64,000 nucleotides of DNA from an uncultured Helicobacteraceae bacterium (GTDB lineage: Bacteria > Campylobacterota > Campylobacteria > Campylobacterales > Helicobacteraceae): assembly GCA_947588965.1 (NCBI GenBank), contig CANQAN010000004.1:56603-120602 (forward strand). Direction: 5' to 3'. The number at the start of each line of letters is the position of its first letter. The first letter of the stretch is position 1. Below are positions 28,561 to 37,721 of the stretch, piece by piece. Below the pieces are notes generated by a model that did no database searches, was not told the origin of the DNA, and saw only the letters and a list, made by a program, of their open reading frames with translations. A program made the translations under genes and the position numbers.

Positions 28561-29325
28561 TTATCCCCCTATTTTAATCTCTAAATCACTCTTAAAGTCA
28601 ATCTCACACCAATCTCCATAAATCTCAAGAGCCTCCGCATTATGATATTTATCAATGAGTGTCTGCAAGAAGCTTGTCATATACATTTTACAAAACTCCT
28701 GCCCATCATAGTGTGCATTTTTATCCAAAGAATCATAAAGTCCCAAAACTCGGGGCAAAAAAGCATAAGAAAACTTAAAAAGTCCGATGTATTGCCCACA
28801 AATCTCGCTGTAATCCTTTGGCTTTTTGCCAAGCTCTAGCACTTTACCTTGCGCAATTTTCATTGTTTCTGCATCTTCTAAGGGATTCTCAAATCTCTTT
28901 TCCCAAAGACTGCGCCACTCCCTATCAACAATGATTCCAAAATCTCCCCCACCTTGTAATAATCGCTTAACCGTATTCTTAAAATACACAATATCCGCAT
29001 AAGAAATCAGCAAATCCCGCTTCTCTTGCAAACAAGATTCCATCCATTCCCTTGCACAAAAGAGCGTTTCTACCATATTTGTCGTCGCATAATTTTTGTT
29101 TTCAAAGAAACAAGAAATCCCATGCTTATCTCGCAAATATTCCTTTAAGACCTCAAACAAATATCCCCCCACGACGGCAATCTCTGTGATCCCAGCGGAT
29201 TTTAAAGCTTCAATCTCATAATCAATAATCCTCTTGCCTTGATACTCCACCATGCATTTGGGCACTTCACGTGTCAAGGGCATAAGCCTAGAACCAAACC
29301 CCGCGGCTAAAATCAATGCTCTCAT
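28561..29325 (-). CDS. CTP:phosphoglutamine cytidylyltransferase-like protein (Cj1416-like)
   Basis: A 254-residue sugar-nucleotidyltransferase fold: LAAGFGSRLMPLTREVPKCM at residues 6-25 binds the nucleotide, followed by ADIVYF with a metal-binding Asp. Members of this subgroup (LicC-like, Cj1416 of C. jejuni) use CTP. In C. jejuni Cj1416 makes gamma-glutamyl-CDP-amidate from L-glutamine phosphate in the MeOPN pathway, and the same cluster members are found here, so this activity is the best guess. The start ATG overlaps the alternative-frame stop of the preceding phase-variable gene (ATGA). Confidence 0.75.
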   Translation of the reverse strand: MRALILAAGFGSRLMPLTREVPKCMVEYQGKRIIDYEIEALKSAGITEIAVVGGYLFEVLKEYLRDKHGISCFFENKNYATTNMVETLFCAREWMESCLQEKRDLLISYADIVYFKNTVKRLLQGGGDFGIIVDREWRSLWEKRFENPLEDAETMKIAQGKVLELGKKPKDYSEICGQYIGLFKFSYAFLPRVLGLYDSLDKNAHYDGQEFCKMYMTSFLQTLIDKYHNAEALEIYGDWCEIDFKSDLEIKIGG

Positions 29326-30438
29326 AGCTTTCCTTGTAAAATTTTTGAAATCATATCTAGAATCTTAGATTCAGAATCTCCCACAGAATAGATATTTTCA
29401 TTCCTAAATTCCAAGATCTTTTGTTCTAAAGCCCCTGGATTCTTCTGAAAAGACTCTATGCTCTTAAAAAGCTGCATAAAGCCCCCCCCCCCCGCCAAAT
29501 AGCGCGACTACACTTTGAGTGAGAATGTTGTTTGCAGGATGAGGATTATAAAAAAACGAGGGTTTTCCCGTCACAAAAGAATAAGTCAAGGCTGTCGTGG
29601 ATGTATCAGTCACCAGAAAATCACTCCAATTGCAAAAATCATTTCCAAGCTGCTCATCAAAGCTCACGCGACTCTCTTGCTCCCACTTTTTCTTAATGAG
29701 TGTATAAAAGAAATGCTGTCCTTGAAAATTAATCGGATGCGCACGATATGAGATGTGAAAATCTGTGTGTCTTAAAAGTCCCTCAATCATATGATTATCA
29801 AACCCCGCATACAAATTAATATCCGCCCTCCGATTGCTCACATAGCGCAGAGTTGGCGCATAGGTGATGGTGTTTTGCGGTGTATAGCGGTAATTGCGCA
29901 GGGCTTTATCAAACTTCGGATAGCCTGATTCTAAGAGTTTTGTCTTCTTGCCCTTTAGGGATTTTTCATAGCCCTTTTTGGCTAACTTTGAAGGCACACA
30001 AATATAATCAAACACATCACTCGCACCCGTTGGCTCAATCAAACTGTGTGGGAAGTAGATTCTCTTTGCACTCTTGCTTAGAAACTCTCTGTCTATCCTG
30101 CCCTCCTCATAACTCACCTGATCGGCTGTCAAAATAAGATCAATGCCCTTAATGTCAGCATTCAAATAATATGTCTCTCCCTGTTCGGAAACAACGCGCC
30201 AAGGAAACAGAACATTATGATGCCCACTCTTTTCAAAGGCATCATTGAGGATTCTATCCACAACCGTTATGACGTTGTATTTTTCTTTAAGCCTTGCAAT
30301 CAAGTCTCCAAATTGCGATCTATAGGTCGCATAATACGCAATCACAACGATATTTTTCTTTTTTTTACTCAAATAAGATTCAAGCTCACGAATGGTCTGT
30401 TTGACGAAATTTTCAATCTGTGCCTCAATCACATCCAC
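29322..30438 (-). CDS. Phase-variable CDP-glycerol-transferase-like protein (out of frame as assembled)
   Basis: The intact part resembles the CDP-glycerol glycerophosphotransferase family: IYFPHSLIEPTGASDVFDYI, SGYPKFDKALRNY, YRAHPINFQGQ and the late motif LVTDTSTTALTYSFVTGKPSF. A run of 12 G at 29482-29493 follows codons for LFG; as assembled the frame then reads LYAAF and stops at 29464, giving 324 residues. One base fewer (11 G, or 14) would open a frame that adds about 50 residues (MQLFKSIESF, then ENIYSVGDSESKILDMI) and stops at 29322 as TGA overlapping the next ATG. That overlap is strong evidence for the longer form. The start is GTG at 30438, or GTG at 30432 nearer AAGGAG. Likely a surface phosphotransferase; target unknown. 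Confidence 0.75.
29482..29493 (-). repeat. Poly-G tract G12, gene out of frame
   Basis: Twelve G on the coding strand between TTTGGC and CTTTATG. At 11 or 14 G the frame would run through to 29322; at 12 it stops five codons later. Confidence 0.9.
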
Positions 30439-30905
30439 TCCTTACAGAGAAATTCTTCTAATCTTTCTTTTTTGATCTCGGGCAGATTCAAAATGTGATG
30501 CTCTAAATCCGCTAGGGAATAAGAAATCGTTGTAATTGCATCTAAAAGCTTATAAAAAGGCTCTTCACTAAACTCAATTTTAACAAATCCACTCAAATGG
30601 GCAATGCTTGGCTTTTGTGTCTCAAAAGCCCATGCAAAGACATAATTAGACATATCGCTCACCAAACAATCTGCGCTCAACCCCTCTTTGAGTGTGTTAA
30701 TTCTAACGATGGGCAAATCTTTGAGATGCTCTAAAATCACTTCATTAAACACTTCGGACGTGTTTTTGTGAGGCAGATAGAGGATTTGCGTGTTTTTCTG
30801 CGCCTGTGCTAGAGTCTCTATGACCTGCATTTCATAACCACATATCACATTATTATGCAAGGCATCATTAGGGATTCTCTGGCTTGGCGCATAGAGCATT
30901 TTCAT
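30429..30905 (-). CDS. CDP-glycerol-transferase-like C-terminal module
   Basis: A 158-residue protein whose sequence ADCLVSDMSNYVFAWAFETQ at about residues 77-96 matches the C-terminal donor-site motif (sDxSs...) of the CDP-glycerol transferase family, but the N-terminal half of that family is missing. It may be a truncated paralogue or work together with the next gene, which carries a full-length domain. It begins with ATG overlapping the upstream stop (ATGA) and ends ten bases inside the next gene. Function is inferred from family and context. Confidence 0.55.
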   Translation of the reverse strand: MKMLYAPSQRIPNDALHNNVICGYEMQVIETLAQAQKNTQILYLPHKNTSEVFNEVILEHLKDLPIVRINTLKEGLSADCLVSDMSNYVFAWAFETQKPSIAHLSGFVKIEFSEEPFYKLLDAITTISYSLADLEHHILNLPEIKKERLEEFLCKEWM

Positions 30906-31546
30906 TGTTTTCTCCTTGTGTATTGATAGACATCTTGCAACCAGCTTTGAAACACGTTATCCTCTGACATTCCCTGTTCTCTTTCTATGTGCCACATCAT
31001 TCCATAGATGGCAAACTCCTTATGACAAAAGGACTCGCAAGTTCCATCTGCACTAAAAGCACGTCCCTCTAAGCCTTCACCTAATTTTAGGATTCCATAA
31101 TTATGATAAGAATTCACAACAAACTCTCCCTTTTTTGTGCAAATTGTATGCGCTCCAACATGTCCGCTCACCCTCTCTAATGTGGAACCAAAACTATAAG
31201 CAATCCTCTGCGCTCCGCGACATATACCAAGAAGTGGCAAATGTGGAGTCCCTCCCTCCTTTGCAAATTCCAAAATCTCCTCCTCATAAGCATCGCGCTT
31301 CAAAGAAAGTGCGCTAGGATTCAACTCGCCTAAATCATTCCCACCGCTCAAAATCACTCCCACTAAGGAGTCTCCAAGCATTTTTGCATACACATTAAAG
31401 GGAATCGCATAACTCAAGGGCAAGGGGATAAACTCCCTCAAATATTCCCTAAAAAACACCCCCCAATCTAATGCCAAAGCCTCCCTTTCCTCTACATAGC
31501 TTTGATTTTCTACGAGTCGCTGTGTGATGGCTATAAATTTTTTCAT
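30902..31546 (-). CDS. Class I glutamine amidotransferase-like hydrolase (Cj1417-like)
   Basis: A 214-residue protein of the gamma-glutamyl hydrolase/GATase class I fold. The nucleophile elbow is LLGICRGAQ (Cys near residue 104), preceded by [10 protein letters not shown], with catalytic His in MMWHIEREQ near the end. In C. jejuni Cj1417 hydrolyses gamma-glutamyl-CDP-amidate to cytidine diphosphoramidate and glutamate. The neighbours here support that role. The ATG at 31546 is chosen because it overlaps the upstream stop as ATGA. Confidence 0.8.
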   Translation of the reverse strand: MKKFIAITQRLVENQSYVEEREALALDWGVFFREYLREFIPLPLSYAIPFNVYAKMLGDSLVGVILSGGNDLGELNPSALSLKRDAYEEEILEFAKEGGTPHLPLLGICRGAQRIAYSFGSTLERVSGHVGAHTICTKKGEFVVNSYHNYGILKLGEGLEGRAFSADGTCESFCHKEFAIYGMMWHIEREQGMSEDNVFQSWLQDVYQYTRRKQ

Positions 31547-33858
31547 AGGCAAAAGACCTGCTCACTCTCGCAATCTATGCAGATTTTATCCCCTTGCAAG
31601 TATTTTTTAAATGCCTCCTCACCCACACCAATGACAGCGGGCATTCCAAGCTCACTTGCACGAATCGCCATATGCGAGTTTGCCCCTCCATAGCAAGTGA
31701 TAAATCCCGCGATTCCCTTTGTAAAAAGATAATCATATCCGGGATCAGCGGCATAAATGAGGACAATTTTCCCTGCAAACTCCCTCTCATTCTCCCTTGC
31801 AATCGGGGCTGTAACAATCTTTTGCGTGATGAAATTTGGCAAAATGTTTTGCGTGAAGTAGCCAAAAATCTGTTGCGATTCTGTAAGCAAGGGCGGTAGT
31901 TTCAAGGAGAGTGTCAATTCATACTCTTTTTTGTGTCGCTCTATCTCCTCTAAAAACTTGTTTTTAGGGCTTTGTGAATACAGACTTGAATACAGCACAA
32001 GAATGTTTTTGATGTCCAAATGCGCCATTTCTTCTTTGTGGATTCCATAATATTCCCCGAGTTTTTCAATGAGAACAAGAGCCTCTGAAAGCAATCTTGT
32101 GAATTCAAACTTCGCAAATTCCCTTGCTTCAATCGCTGTTTTGATAAATTCCAGCAACTCCTCTGTGCCAATTTGCAATCCATGCTCTTTAATGAGCTGC
32201 CCTAATGCACTTTTCTTTTTTGCGCTTAAAACAAACGCTTTGGACTCTTGTGCGCTTTCATTTGTTTTTAATACAAAATATTCCTCAAAGGCCTCATCAT
32301 AACGTGGCGAGAGAATGTTATAAGTACCCGCACGCAAATGCCCAAATTCTTCCAAAAACGTTTTTTTATTGTCCGCATTGAGTGTCGCAATCGCTTTAGA
32401 GAGCTTTTTGCTCACTGTGTTGAGTGAATTAAGAAAGAGATTTTTTTCCTCCAAGCTCAAAAATCCGATTTCTACAAGCGAGTTTAAGAGTTGCATGGCG
32501 ATAAATCCAGCCCTTGCGATTCCAGCAAAGGGAAGTGTGCCATAACGTTTGACCTCTTCAATGAGCCAATAAATCTTATCAATGAGTGGTGAATGCGATT
32601 CTTTGATTTTCTGATAGCTTGTTTTGAGCTTTTTGATTTTTTCTAAATCCTGCAAATAGAATCCGTTTTGTGGATTTAAGATTCTATTTGTAAGCTCTAG
32701 GAGGGCAAATTCTATGCGCTTGATTTCATTTTGGTTAAAGCCACTCTCTAAGAGCTTTTCTAGTTTTTTTGACATATTAAAATCATAGCAAGAATGCACG
32801 ATGGCAAACTCAATTTTGTCGTGATATTCGGGATTTTCAATGAGCGTTTTGAGATAATGATTGACAAGCTTAGAGGCAATGTCTTCATTGAGTGTTTTAG
32901 GAATAAAAGAGTTAAAGGACAAGCGCACATCAATGTAAGGAATGCCTAGAAAACTCACCATTAGCGGATGTGAGCGCAATGCACGATAACCATAATTATC
33001 CCTTTGATAAGCCCAGATATTGTCTGTAATGATTTCTTTATAGAGGCTAAAGGCAAGTCTTTTAGGCTTCAATCCAATCATTTCTGCGGGATTCCAATCA
33101 GGCATCACGCCAAAAATCGCGCGTTCTCCTAGCACACCAATACTGCTGTTTTGCAGATTCAAAAAACGTTTTTTCAAGCGCTCAAGGGACTCTAAGGGCA
33201 GAATCTCTAGCAACTGCGCTTTTCCCTTCATGACAAGCGGACGCACCTGCAGACAATACAGCTTCAGCTCCCCCTCCTCTCTTACAAAGGCAAATTCCAC
33301 ATCCAAAAAGGGATAATCAAAAATCTTTTCTAATTCCCTTATCATTGTAATCACTTGTGCCATTACCAAATCATTAGGCAAAGGTGCCTCTCTGTAATGA
33401 AAGTAACTCATGGCTTCCTTTGCGCTTCCATCGGTGATAGAATGACTTGAACCACTCCTGTCGTATTCTATACAATAATAGGGTGCGCAATTGTCTTTAT
33501 CCACGCTAAATCCCACACCACAAAGCTCAATATTCTCCAGCATAGGCTGTATAAGAATCTCATCATTGACGCTTGGCATGGATTCTCCCACGCGCTTTAT
33601 CGCACTTAAAAGCTCTTTGTGTGTGATGTTTGCGAGGCTCAAAAACTCTCCAGCATTGGAAGAATCCTTGCCATCCTCACTCCTTGAAGAGCTTCTCACG
33701 ATAAGCTTCTCGCCGAGTTTAGAGGCAGATTCTAGGATTTTTGCGGAATCTTTTTGATAATCCTGCAAGGATGTGATGATTAAAGGCAGAATTTTCGCAC
33801 TCTTTAAACATCCTTGCAATGCCTTTAAATTCTGCGCTTTAGAAACAAATTCCACCAT
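31543..33858 (-). CDS. L-glutamine kinase-like PEP-synthase-fold protein (Cj1418-like)
   Basis: A 771-residue protein with the PEP synthase/pyruvate phosphate dikinase layout. The N-terminal ATP-grasp domain has [20 protein letters not shown] (about residues 55-74) and LDVEFAFV...LQVRPLV; the C-terminal swivelling His domain has [20 protein letters not shown], where the His carries the phosphoryl group. There is no PEP-binding barrel at the end, as in Cj1418 of C. jejuni (known family case), which phosphorylates L-glutamine to start MeOPN synthesis. Very close length to Cj1418. The ATG overlaps the upstream stop (TGATG). Confidence 0.85.
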   Translation of the reverse strand: MVEFVSKAQNLKALQGCLKSAKILPLIITSLQDYQKDSAKILESASKLGEKLIVRSSSRSEDGKDSSNAGEFLSLANITHKELLSAIKRVGESMPSVNDEILIQPMLENIELCGVGFSVDKDNCAPYYCIEYDRSGSSHSITDGSAKEAMSYFHYREAPLPNDLVMAQVITMIRELEKIFDYPFLDVEFAFVREEGELKLYCLQVRPLVMKGKAQLLEILPLESLERLKKRFLNLQNSSIGVLGERAIFGVMPDWNPAEMIGLKPKRLAFSLYKEIITDNIWAYQRDNYGYRALRSHPLMVSFLGIPYIDVRLSFNSFIPKTLNEDIASKLVNHYLKTLIENPEYHDKIEFAIVHSCYDFNMSKKLEKLLESGFNQNEIKRIEFALLELTNRILNPQNGFYLQDLEKIKKLKTSYQKIKESHSPLIDKIYWLIEEVKRYGTLPFAGIARAGFIAMQLLNSLVEIGFLSLEEKNLFLNSLNTVSKKLSKAIATLNADNKKTFLEEFGHLRAGTYNILSPRYDEAFEEYFVLKTNESAQESKAFVLSAKKKSALGQLIKEHGLQIGTEELLEFIKTAIEAREFAKFEFTRLLSEALVLIEKLGEYYGIHKEEMAHLDIKNILVLYSSLYSQSPKNKFLEEIERHKKEYELTLSLKLPPLLTESQQIFGYFTQNILPNFITQKIVTAPIARENEREFAGKIVLIYAADPGYDYLFTKGIAGFITCYGGANSHMAIRASELGMPAVIGVGEEAFKKYLQGDKICIDCESEQVFCL

Positions 33859-35446
33859 CACTCTTGTCCTTTTTTAAGAAGTTGCAAAACAAAATTTGCG
33901 ATAAATTCACTTGATTTTCCCAAGTTAAAAACTTCTTTCTCTCTATATTCGCGGATTTTCTGCGCTCTCTCTTGTGCGCACTCATTCCGAATCTCCCTCA
34001 CGCACTTACAGATTTCCTCTGCATTGTGTGCAATTTTATGCAAAATTGGATTATAAAAAGATATATTAGCATAAGAATTGCGCAAAAATTCCGCATCTTT
34101 AAAGAGCAGTATCACGGGCTTAAGACAAGTGAGCGCAAAGGTATAAGTGAGGCTTGAAGTATCACCAACCAAACAACAGCACTCGCGCATGACTTCTGCA
34201 CTCAAACGATCCGTTGTGTCATAGACAAACCACGATTCTCCCTGAAATCTCCGCGCAATCCTCTCACTCTCTTTATGCAGCATTCCTCCCGGATAGGGGC
34301 GCAATATGACACGCGCCTCACATTCTTTGCGATCTTTACATTTTTTGCGATTTTGGCGCAAAATTAAAAATCTCTCCAAAAACTCCTCTATGATAGGTAA
34401 ATGTTCTCTCCAATTAATAGCAATCAAAATGCCCCCCCCCCCGCAGAAGTCGCGCATTTTTCATATTCTGCGATACCAAAATCCAAGCTTGGATAGCCTC
34501 CACACACAAGTTCATTTAAAAATCCGTGCTTTGAAAATTGTTCCTCATAGATTTTGTAATTTGAGAGGCTTGAAATGACCCTAAACCCACCAATGCCCAT
34601 TTTTTTTCTAAACCACAGCTCATCTAGCGGACGTTTTCTCTGGGCAAGAGAGGCGATGGGATCGATATAGGCATGGGGAATATGCACGACCTTGCATCCC
34701 CATTGTGGTGCGCTTAGAGGCATTTGTGTCGTTATGAAAATCTCAAAGACATTCAAAAATGTCCCCAAATAACTGCAATGCAGGGGAAAGAAAATCGCTT
34801 GTGCCCTTGAGCCAAAGGACTGCGGCGGCTTTTCCTTGAAGGCTTTTTCCTGCCCATAGCAATACACAACCTGCACTCCCCTCTGCTCTAAGAGGATTCC
34901 GATTTTCCCCAAATGCGCATTTGCACTAAAAGATGAGACAACCACGCCCACACAATGCTTAGGTAGGACAAAAAACTCCCTAAACCCTGCGCTCAACTCT
35001 TGCGTGAATGTCTTTAAAGTCTCAACAAAAGGGCTATCCTCTTGCAATGAAATCCAAAATTGCAAGACAAAATAGGCTAAATAATCAATCTTTCTGAAGC
35101 GCCGCTCTTGATTGAGGGCATAAGAGGCAAGAATCTCTGAAGCCCTCAATGTCTTTAAAAACTCAAACAAAATCTCTTGCACTTTTGCGATTCCGTTATA
35201 AACGTGCCCTTTTGGTAAGACTTCTGCATTTTTCATAAGAGAGCGCATAAGATTCTCATCTTGATGTACTATCCACAATTCACCATTCTCTAAAATTCTG
35301 TCTTTATTGTAGAACAGTGAGCTTTCCTCCGTGCTATCATCAAGCAATCTCAATGCGCCAAAAGGGAAAAAATCCCTAAACTCCTCCAAAATAGGACAGA
35401 GAGCTTGCGCATCCTCTCCACTTGGATAGAGATAAATGTCCCTCAT
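33858..35446 (-). CDS. Phase-variable CDP-glycerol-transferase-like protein (out of frame as assembled)
   Basis: Two adjacent frames form one gene. The first part starts [16 protein letters not shown], parallel to IYPSGGCANAV in the paralogue at 54710-56287, and runs to [11 protein letters not shown] and a stop at 34424. The second part continues from the same tract in another frame: [12 protein letters not shown]..., [16 protein letters not shown], and the donor-site motif [17 protein letters not shown], stopping at 33858 where the TGA overlaps the next ATG. The tract has 11 G; 9 or 12 would join the two halves into about 528 residues. The start at 35446 with GGAGATTC upstream is preferred to a longer frame overlapping the methyltransferase. 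Function likely transfer of a phospho-group to the glycan. Confidence 0.75.
34432..34442 (-). repeat. Poly-G tract G11, gene out of frame
   Basis: Flanks TCTGC and CATTTT; peptide SAGGGAF. Present frame stops at 34424. Nine or twelve G restores the full gene. Confidence 0.92.
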
Positions 35447-35504
35447 TTTGCCTTGAATCTCCTTAGAATCTTGAGGGACATTAGAATCCCCTCTAGGCTT
35501 TCTT

Positions 35505-36269
35505 TTATACTTTCTTCGCACTCCAGCACCTTGTTGTGTATCTGATATCAAACTCCTGTGGAAGCCTCTCGCGCCATTTTGCAATGATTTTTTCAAACAG
35601 CTCTCTCCCACTCTCTGTTTCGAGATCCCAATAGGGATTTTTCACACTGCGCCAAGCGTTAATGTAGTTCTCCAAACTCTGATGGAAATAAAAATCCTCT
35701 TCAATATAAATGATAGCATCAAAGAGATTCTTATGCTCTAGCAAAAAGGGTTTTTGGTCCTCTCTCCTCACGCCTCTTGTGTATTGTGGAATGAATTCTA
35801 CAATCACACCCTCTGCGATCTTTTGAATCGGATCATCTAAATCCCTGTGATTCCACATGCAAGAAAAATAACAATTCTCTTTCAAAAGTCTGTGCGTCTC
35901 CAAAAGAGCAGATTTCCTATCCATGACATTAAAGCTGCTTCCAAAGGTCACCCAATCAAACGCATTTGACTCTAGTGTAGAATCCACGCCAATAGCCCTC
36001 ACCCATTCACACTTCCCGCCTGTGCGCTCAATCCCGATCTCGCGCATCGCGTCATTTGGCTCTACAGCCACGACTTTACAATCTCTCTCTAAGAGCATCA
36101 AGCTCAAATTTCCCGTCCCCGCACCGATGTCTGCTACCTTTGGGTGCGCATGATCTTTTTTTACCAAACTCACCAACATATCAATCGTCGCTGGTGCGTA
36201 ATTTGGTCTGTATTCATAAAATTTCGCGTGTTTGGTGTAGTCCCAAACTTGTTCTACAATCTTTTGCAT
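35505..36269 (-). CDS. SAM methyltransferase, MeOPN-type (Cj1419/Cj1420-like)
   Basis: A 254-residue class I methyltransferase. The SAM site is VADIGAGTGNLSLMLLE at about residues 44-60, followed by VAVEPNDAMREIG and the WNHRD motif at the fifth strand. It is a clear paralogue of the next upstream gene (both have VEPND/IEPND and AIWN/CMWN motifs), so the two form a tandem pair like Cj1419-Cj1420 of C. jejuni, which are thought to methylate the phosphoramidate. The ATG at 36269 with GGGAG before it is chosen over a TTG at 36299. No poly-G tract in this copy, unlike its neighbour. Confidence 0.8.
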   Translation of the reverse strand: MQKIVEQVWDYTKHAKFYEYRPNYAPATIDMLVSLVKKDHAHPKVADIGAGTGNLSLMLLERDCKVVAVEPNDAMREIGIERTGGKCEWVRAIGVDSTLESNAFDWVTFGSSFNVMDRKSALLETHRLLKENCYFSCMWNHRDLDDPIQKIAEGVIVEFIPQYTRGVRREDQKPFLLEHKNLFDAIIYIEEDFYFHQSLENYINAWRSVKNPYWDLETESGRELFEKIIAKWRERLPQEFDIRYTTRCWSAKKV

Positions 36270-36329
36270 CTCTACTCCCTTATCGCACACACTAAGCAAG
36301 GGTGATAAAGGGAGTGTAATGCAAAAGAA

Positions 36330-37144
36330 TTAGAAATTACCCCCCCCCCCCGCAAAGGTGAGATCTTGATTGACCCTCACCGTCCAAGCGCGGATTTTAT
36401 AGGGAATTTCTAGAATCTCAAAGGGAGCAATCTCTTTTTCAATCATTGCTAAAATCTCCGCCCATCGCTCTTTCCCTGCTTGTGCTTGTATGTCATTCAC
36501 AGAATGCCACGCGCCAAGATAGCGCTTCTTATCCATTTTCTCAACATAGTCGCATTCCATGAAAAAGCAGTCTCTAAAGTCTCCTGTAGAAACGAGAATC
36601 TCTTCCCATTTCTTCACATTTTGCGCTCCACTACTCACACGAGCAAGATCTGGAACAATAGATTTAATCTTCTTTTCGATCCTCTCAAACACGGATCCTT
36701 CTATGATATTGCGGGGATTCCAAATAGCGGTAAAATACCCCCCCCCCCCGCAGAGGAGTCTAGAATCCGCGCAAATTCCGGAAGTGATTTGTTTGGATCA
36801 GTCCAATGAAAAGAACTCGCCATAATCACCCAATCAGCGCTGTGTGATTCCACTCCTGTCTCTTCACCACTGCCCTTTTGCCATTTGATATTTGTGTCCT
36901 TTGTGTAGTTCATTCCCTCTTGTCTCATGTTGTCATTAGGCTCTATTGCAAGGACATTAAGCCCAAAGGAAGCCAACATCTTTGTGAGCTTCCCTGTCCC
37001 TGCTCCCACTTCTACGACACGCAAATCCTGCAAAGGTTTGTGCGTATCATTCACACAAGCAATCAACTTCTCTAACAACATCGCACTGTATGCAGGGCGA
37101 TTGTGATAATGTTGAGCCAATTCCGTAAAATCACTCTGTTTCAT
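36330..37144 (-). CDS. Phase-variable SAM methyltransferase (out of frame as assembled)
   Basis: The first part (37144 down to 36701) has the SAM motif VVEVGAGTGKLTKMLASFG, then LAIEPNDNMRQEG, and reaches RILDSSAGGGG; with 12 G it reads ILPLFGIPAIS and stops. In the frame needed for 10 or 13 G the text continues YFTAIWNPRNIIEGSVFE, exactly what the paralogue has at this place (YFSCMWNHRDLDD), and runs to 36330 for about 270 residues. A second run of 12 G sits at the very end (FAGGGGNF, stop). GGAGAGAG precedes the ATG. Likely one of the two MeOPN methyltransferases; in C. jejuni Cj1420 is also poly-G controlled. Confidence 0.78.
36340..36351 (-). repeat. Poly-G tract G12 at the 3' end of a methyltransferase gene
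   Basis: After CTTTGC. At 12 G the protein ends AGGGGNF; at 13 it ends at once with TAA; at 11 the frame runs about 22 codons further to a TAG at 36272, two bases before the next gene's ATG. Confidence 0.85.
36738..36749 (-). repeat. Poly-G tract G12, methyltransferase out of frame
   Basis: Flanks TCTGC and TATTTT; peptide SAGGGG. Ten or thirteen G would join SAGGG to YFTAIWNPRN, matching the paralogue. Confidence 0.92.
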
Positions 37145-37175
37145 CTCTCTCCTTTATCCTAGATTTTTAACCAAA

Positions 37176-37721
37176 TTATAGACTATTTTGACCAAATTTT
37201 GTGTCTCTTATGTCTTGCAAAATCTTTTGCACTTTTTGCTCTAAGCAATCGCACTCTCCATTGTGTATCACAATATCCGCACGAGGTTCATCAAAGGCAA
37301 TATCCACTCCCACGACATTTTGAATCACACCACTCAATGCCCCGCTGTAAAGACCCTTTTGATCGCGCTTTTTAAGCTCTTCTAATGGGCATTCCACATA
37401 GACTTCCAAATAATTTTGCAGACGTTTGCGATTGTAATTATAAATCTCCCTAAAAAGCGAGATTGTCGTTACGACGACAACCAATCCTTGCGCACTTAGA
37501 AAATGTGCAAAATCCGCGCGTTTCAATGCGCACTCAATTCTGCTTTGTTTGTCATAATCATAATGTCCTAGCAGATCACGAAACTCATCACCATCCAAAT
37601 ACACGAGGTTTGGAATCTCACCCCTTAAACTCTCATAGAGAGCCTTTCCAATCGTGCTTTTCCCACTTCCAGCCAATCCACAGAGCCATATCACAAGCCC
37701 ATGTCCATTTTCTACCCACAT
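37176..37721 (-). CDS. APS-kinase-like kinase (cytidine diphosphoramidate kinase, Cj1415-like)
   Basis: A 181-residue P-loop kinase of the CysC family: LCGLAGSGKSTIGKALYES (Walker A), LDGDEFRDLLGHYDYDKQSR, VTTISLFREIYNYNR and VYVECPLEELKKRDQKGLY. In C. jejuni Cj1415 phosphorylates the 3'-hydroxyl of cytidine diphosphoramidate, the MeOPN donor. No sulfate-assimilation genes are near, so MeOPN is the better context. It overlaps the aminotransferase gene by ten bases. Confidence 0.82.
   Translation of the reverse strand: MWVENGHGLVIWLCGLAGSGKSTIGKALYESLRGEIPNLVYLDGDEFRDLLGHYDYDKQSRIECALKRADFAHFLSAQGLVVVVTTISLFREIYNYNRKRLQNYLEVYVECPLEELKKRDQKGLYSGALSGVIQNVVGVDIAFDEPRADIVIHNGECDCLEQKVQKILQDIRDTKFGQNSL

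Noticed and set aside
37176..37721. APS kinase for sulfate assimilation
   Set aside because: No ATP sulfurylase or PAPS reductase gene nearby, and the full MeOPN gene set is adjacent, so the Cj1415-type role fits better.
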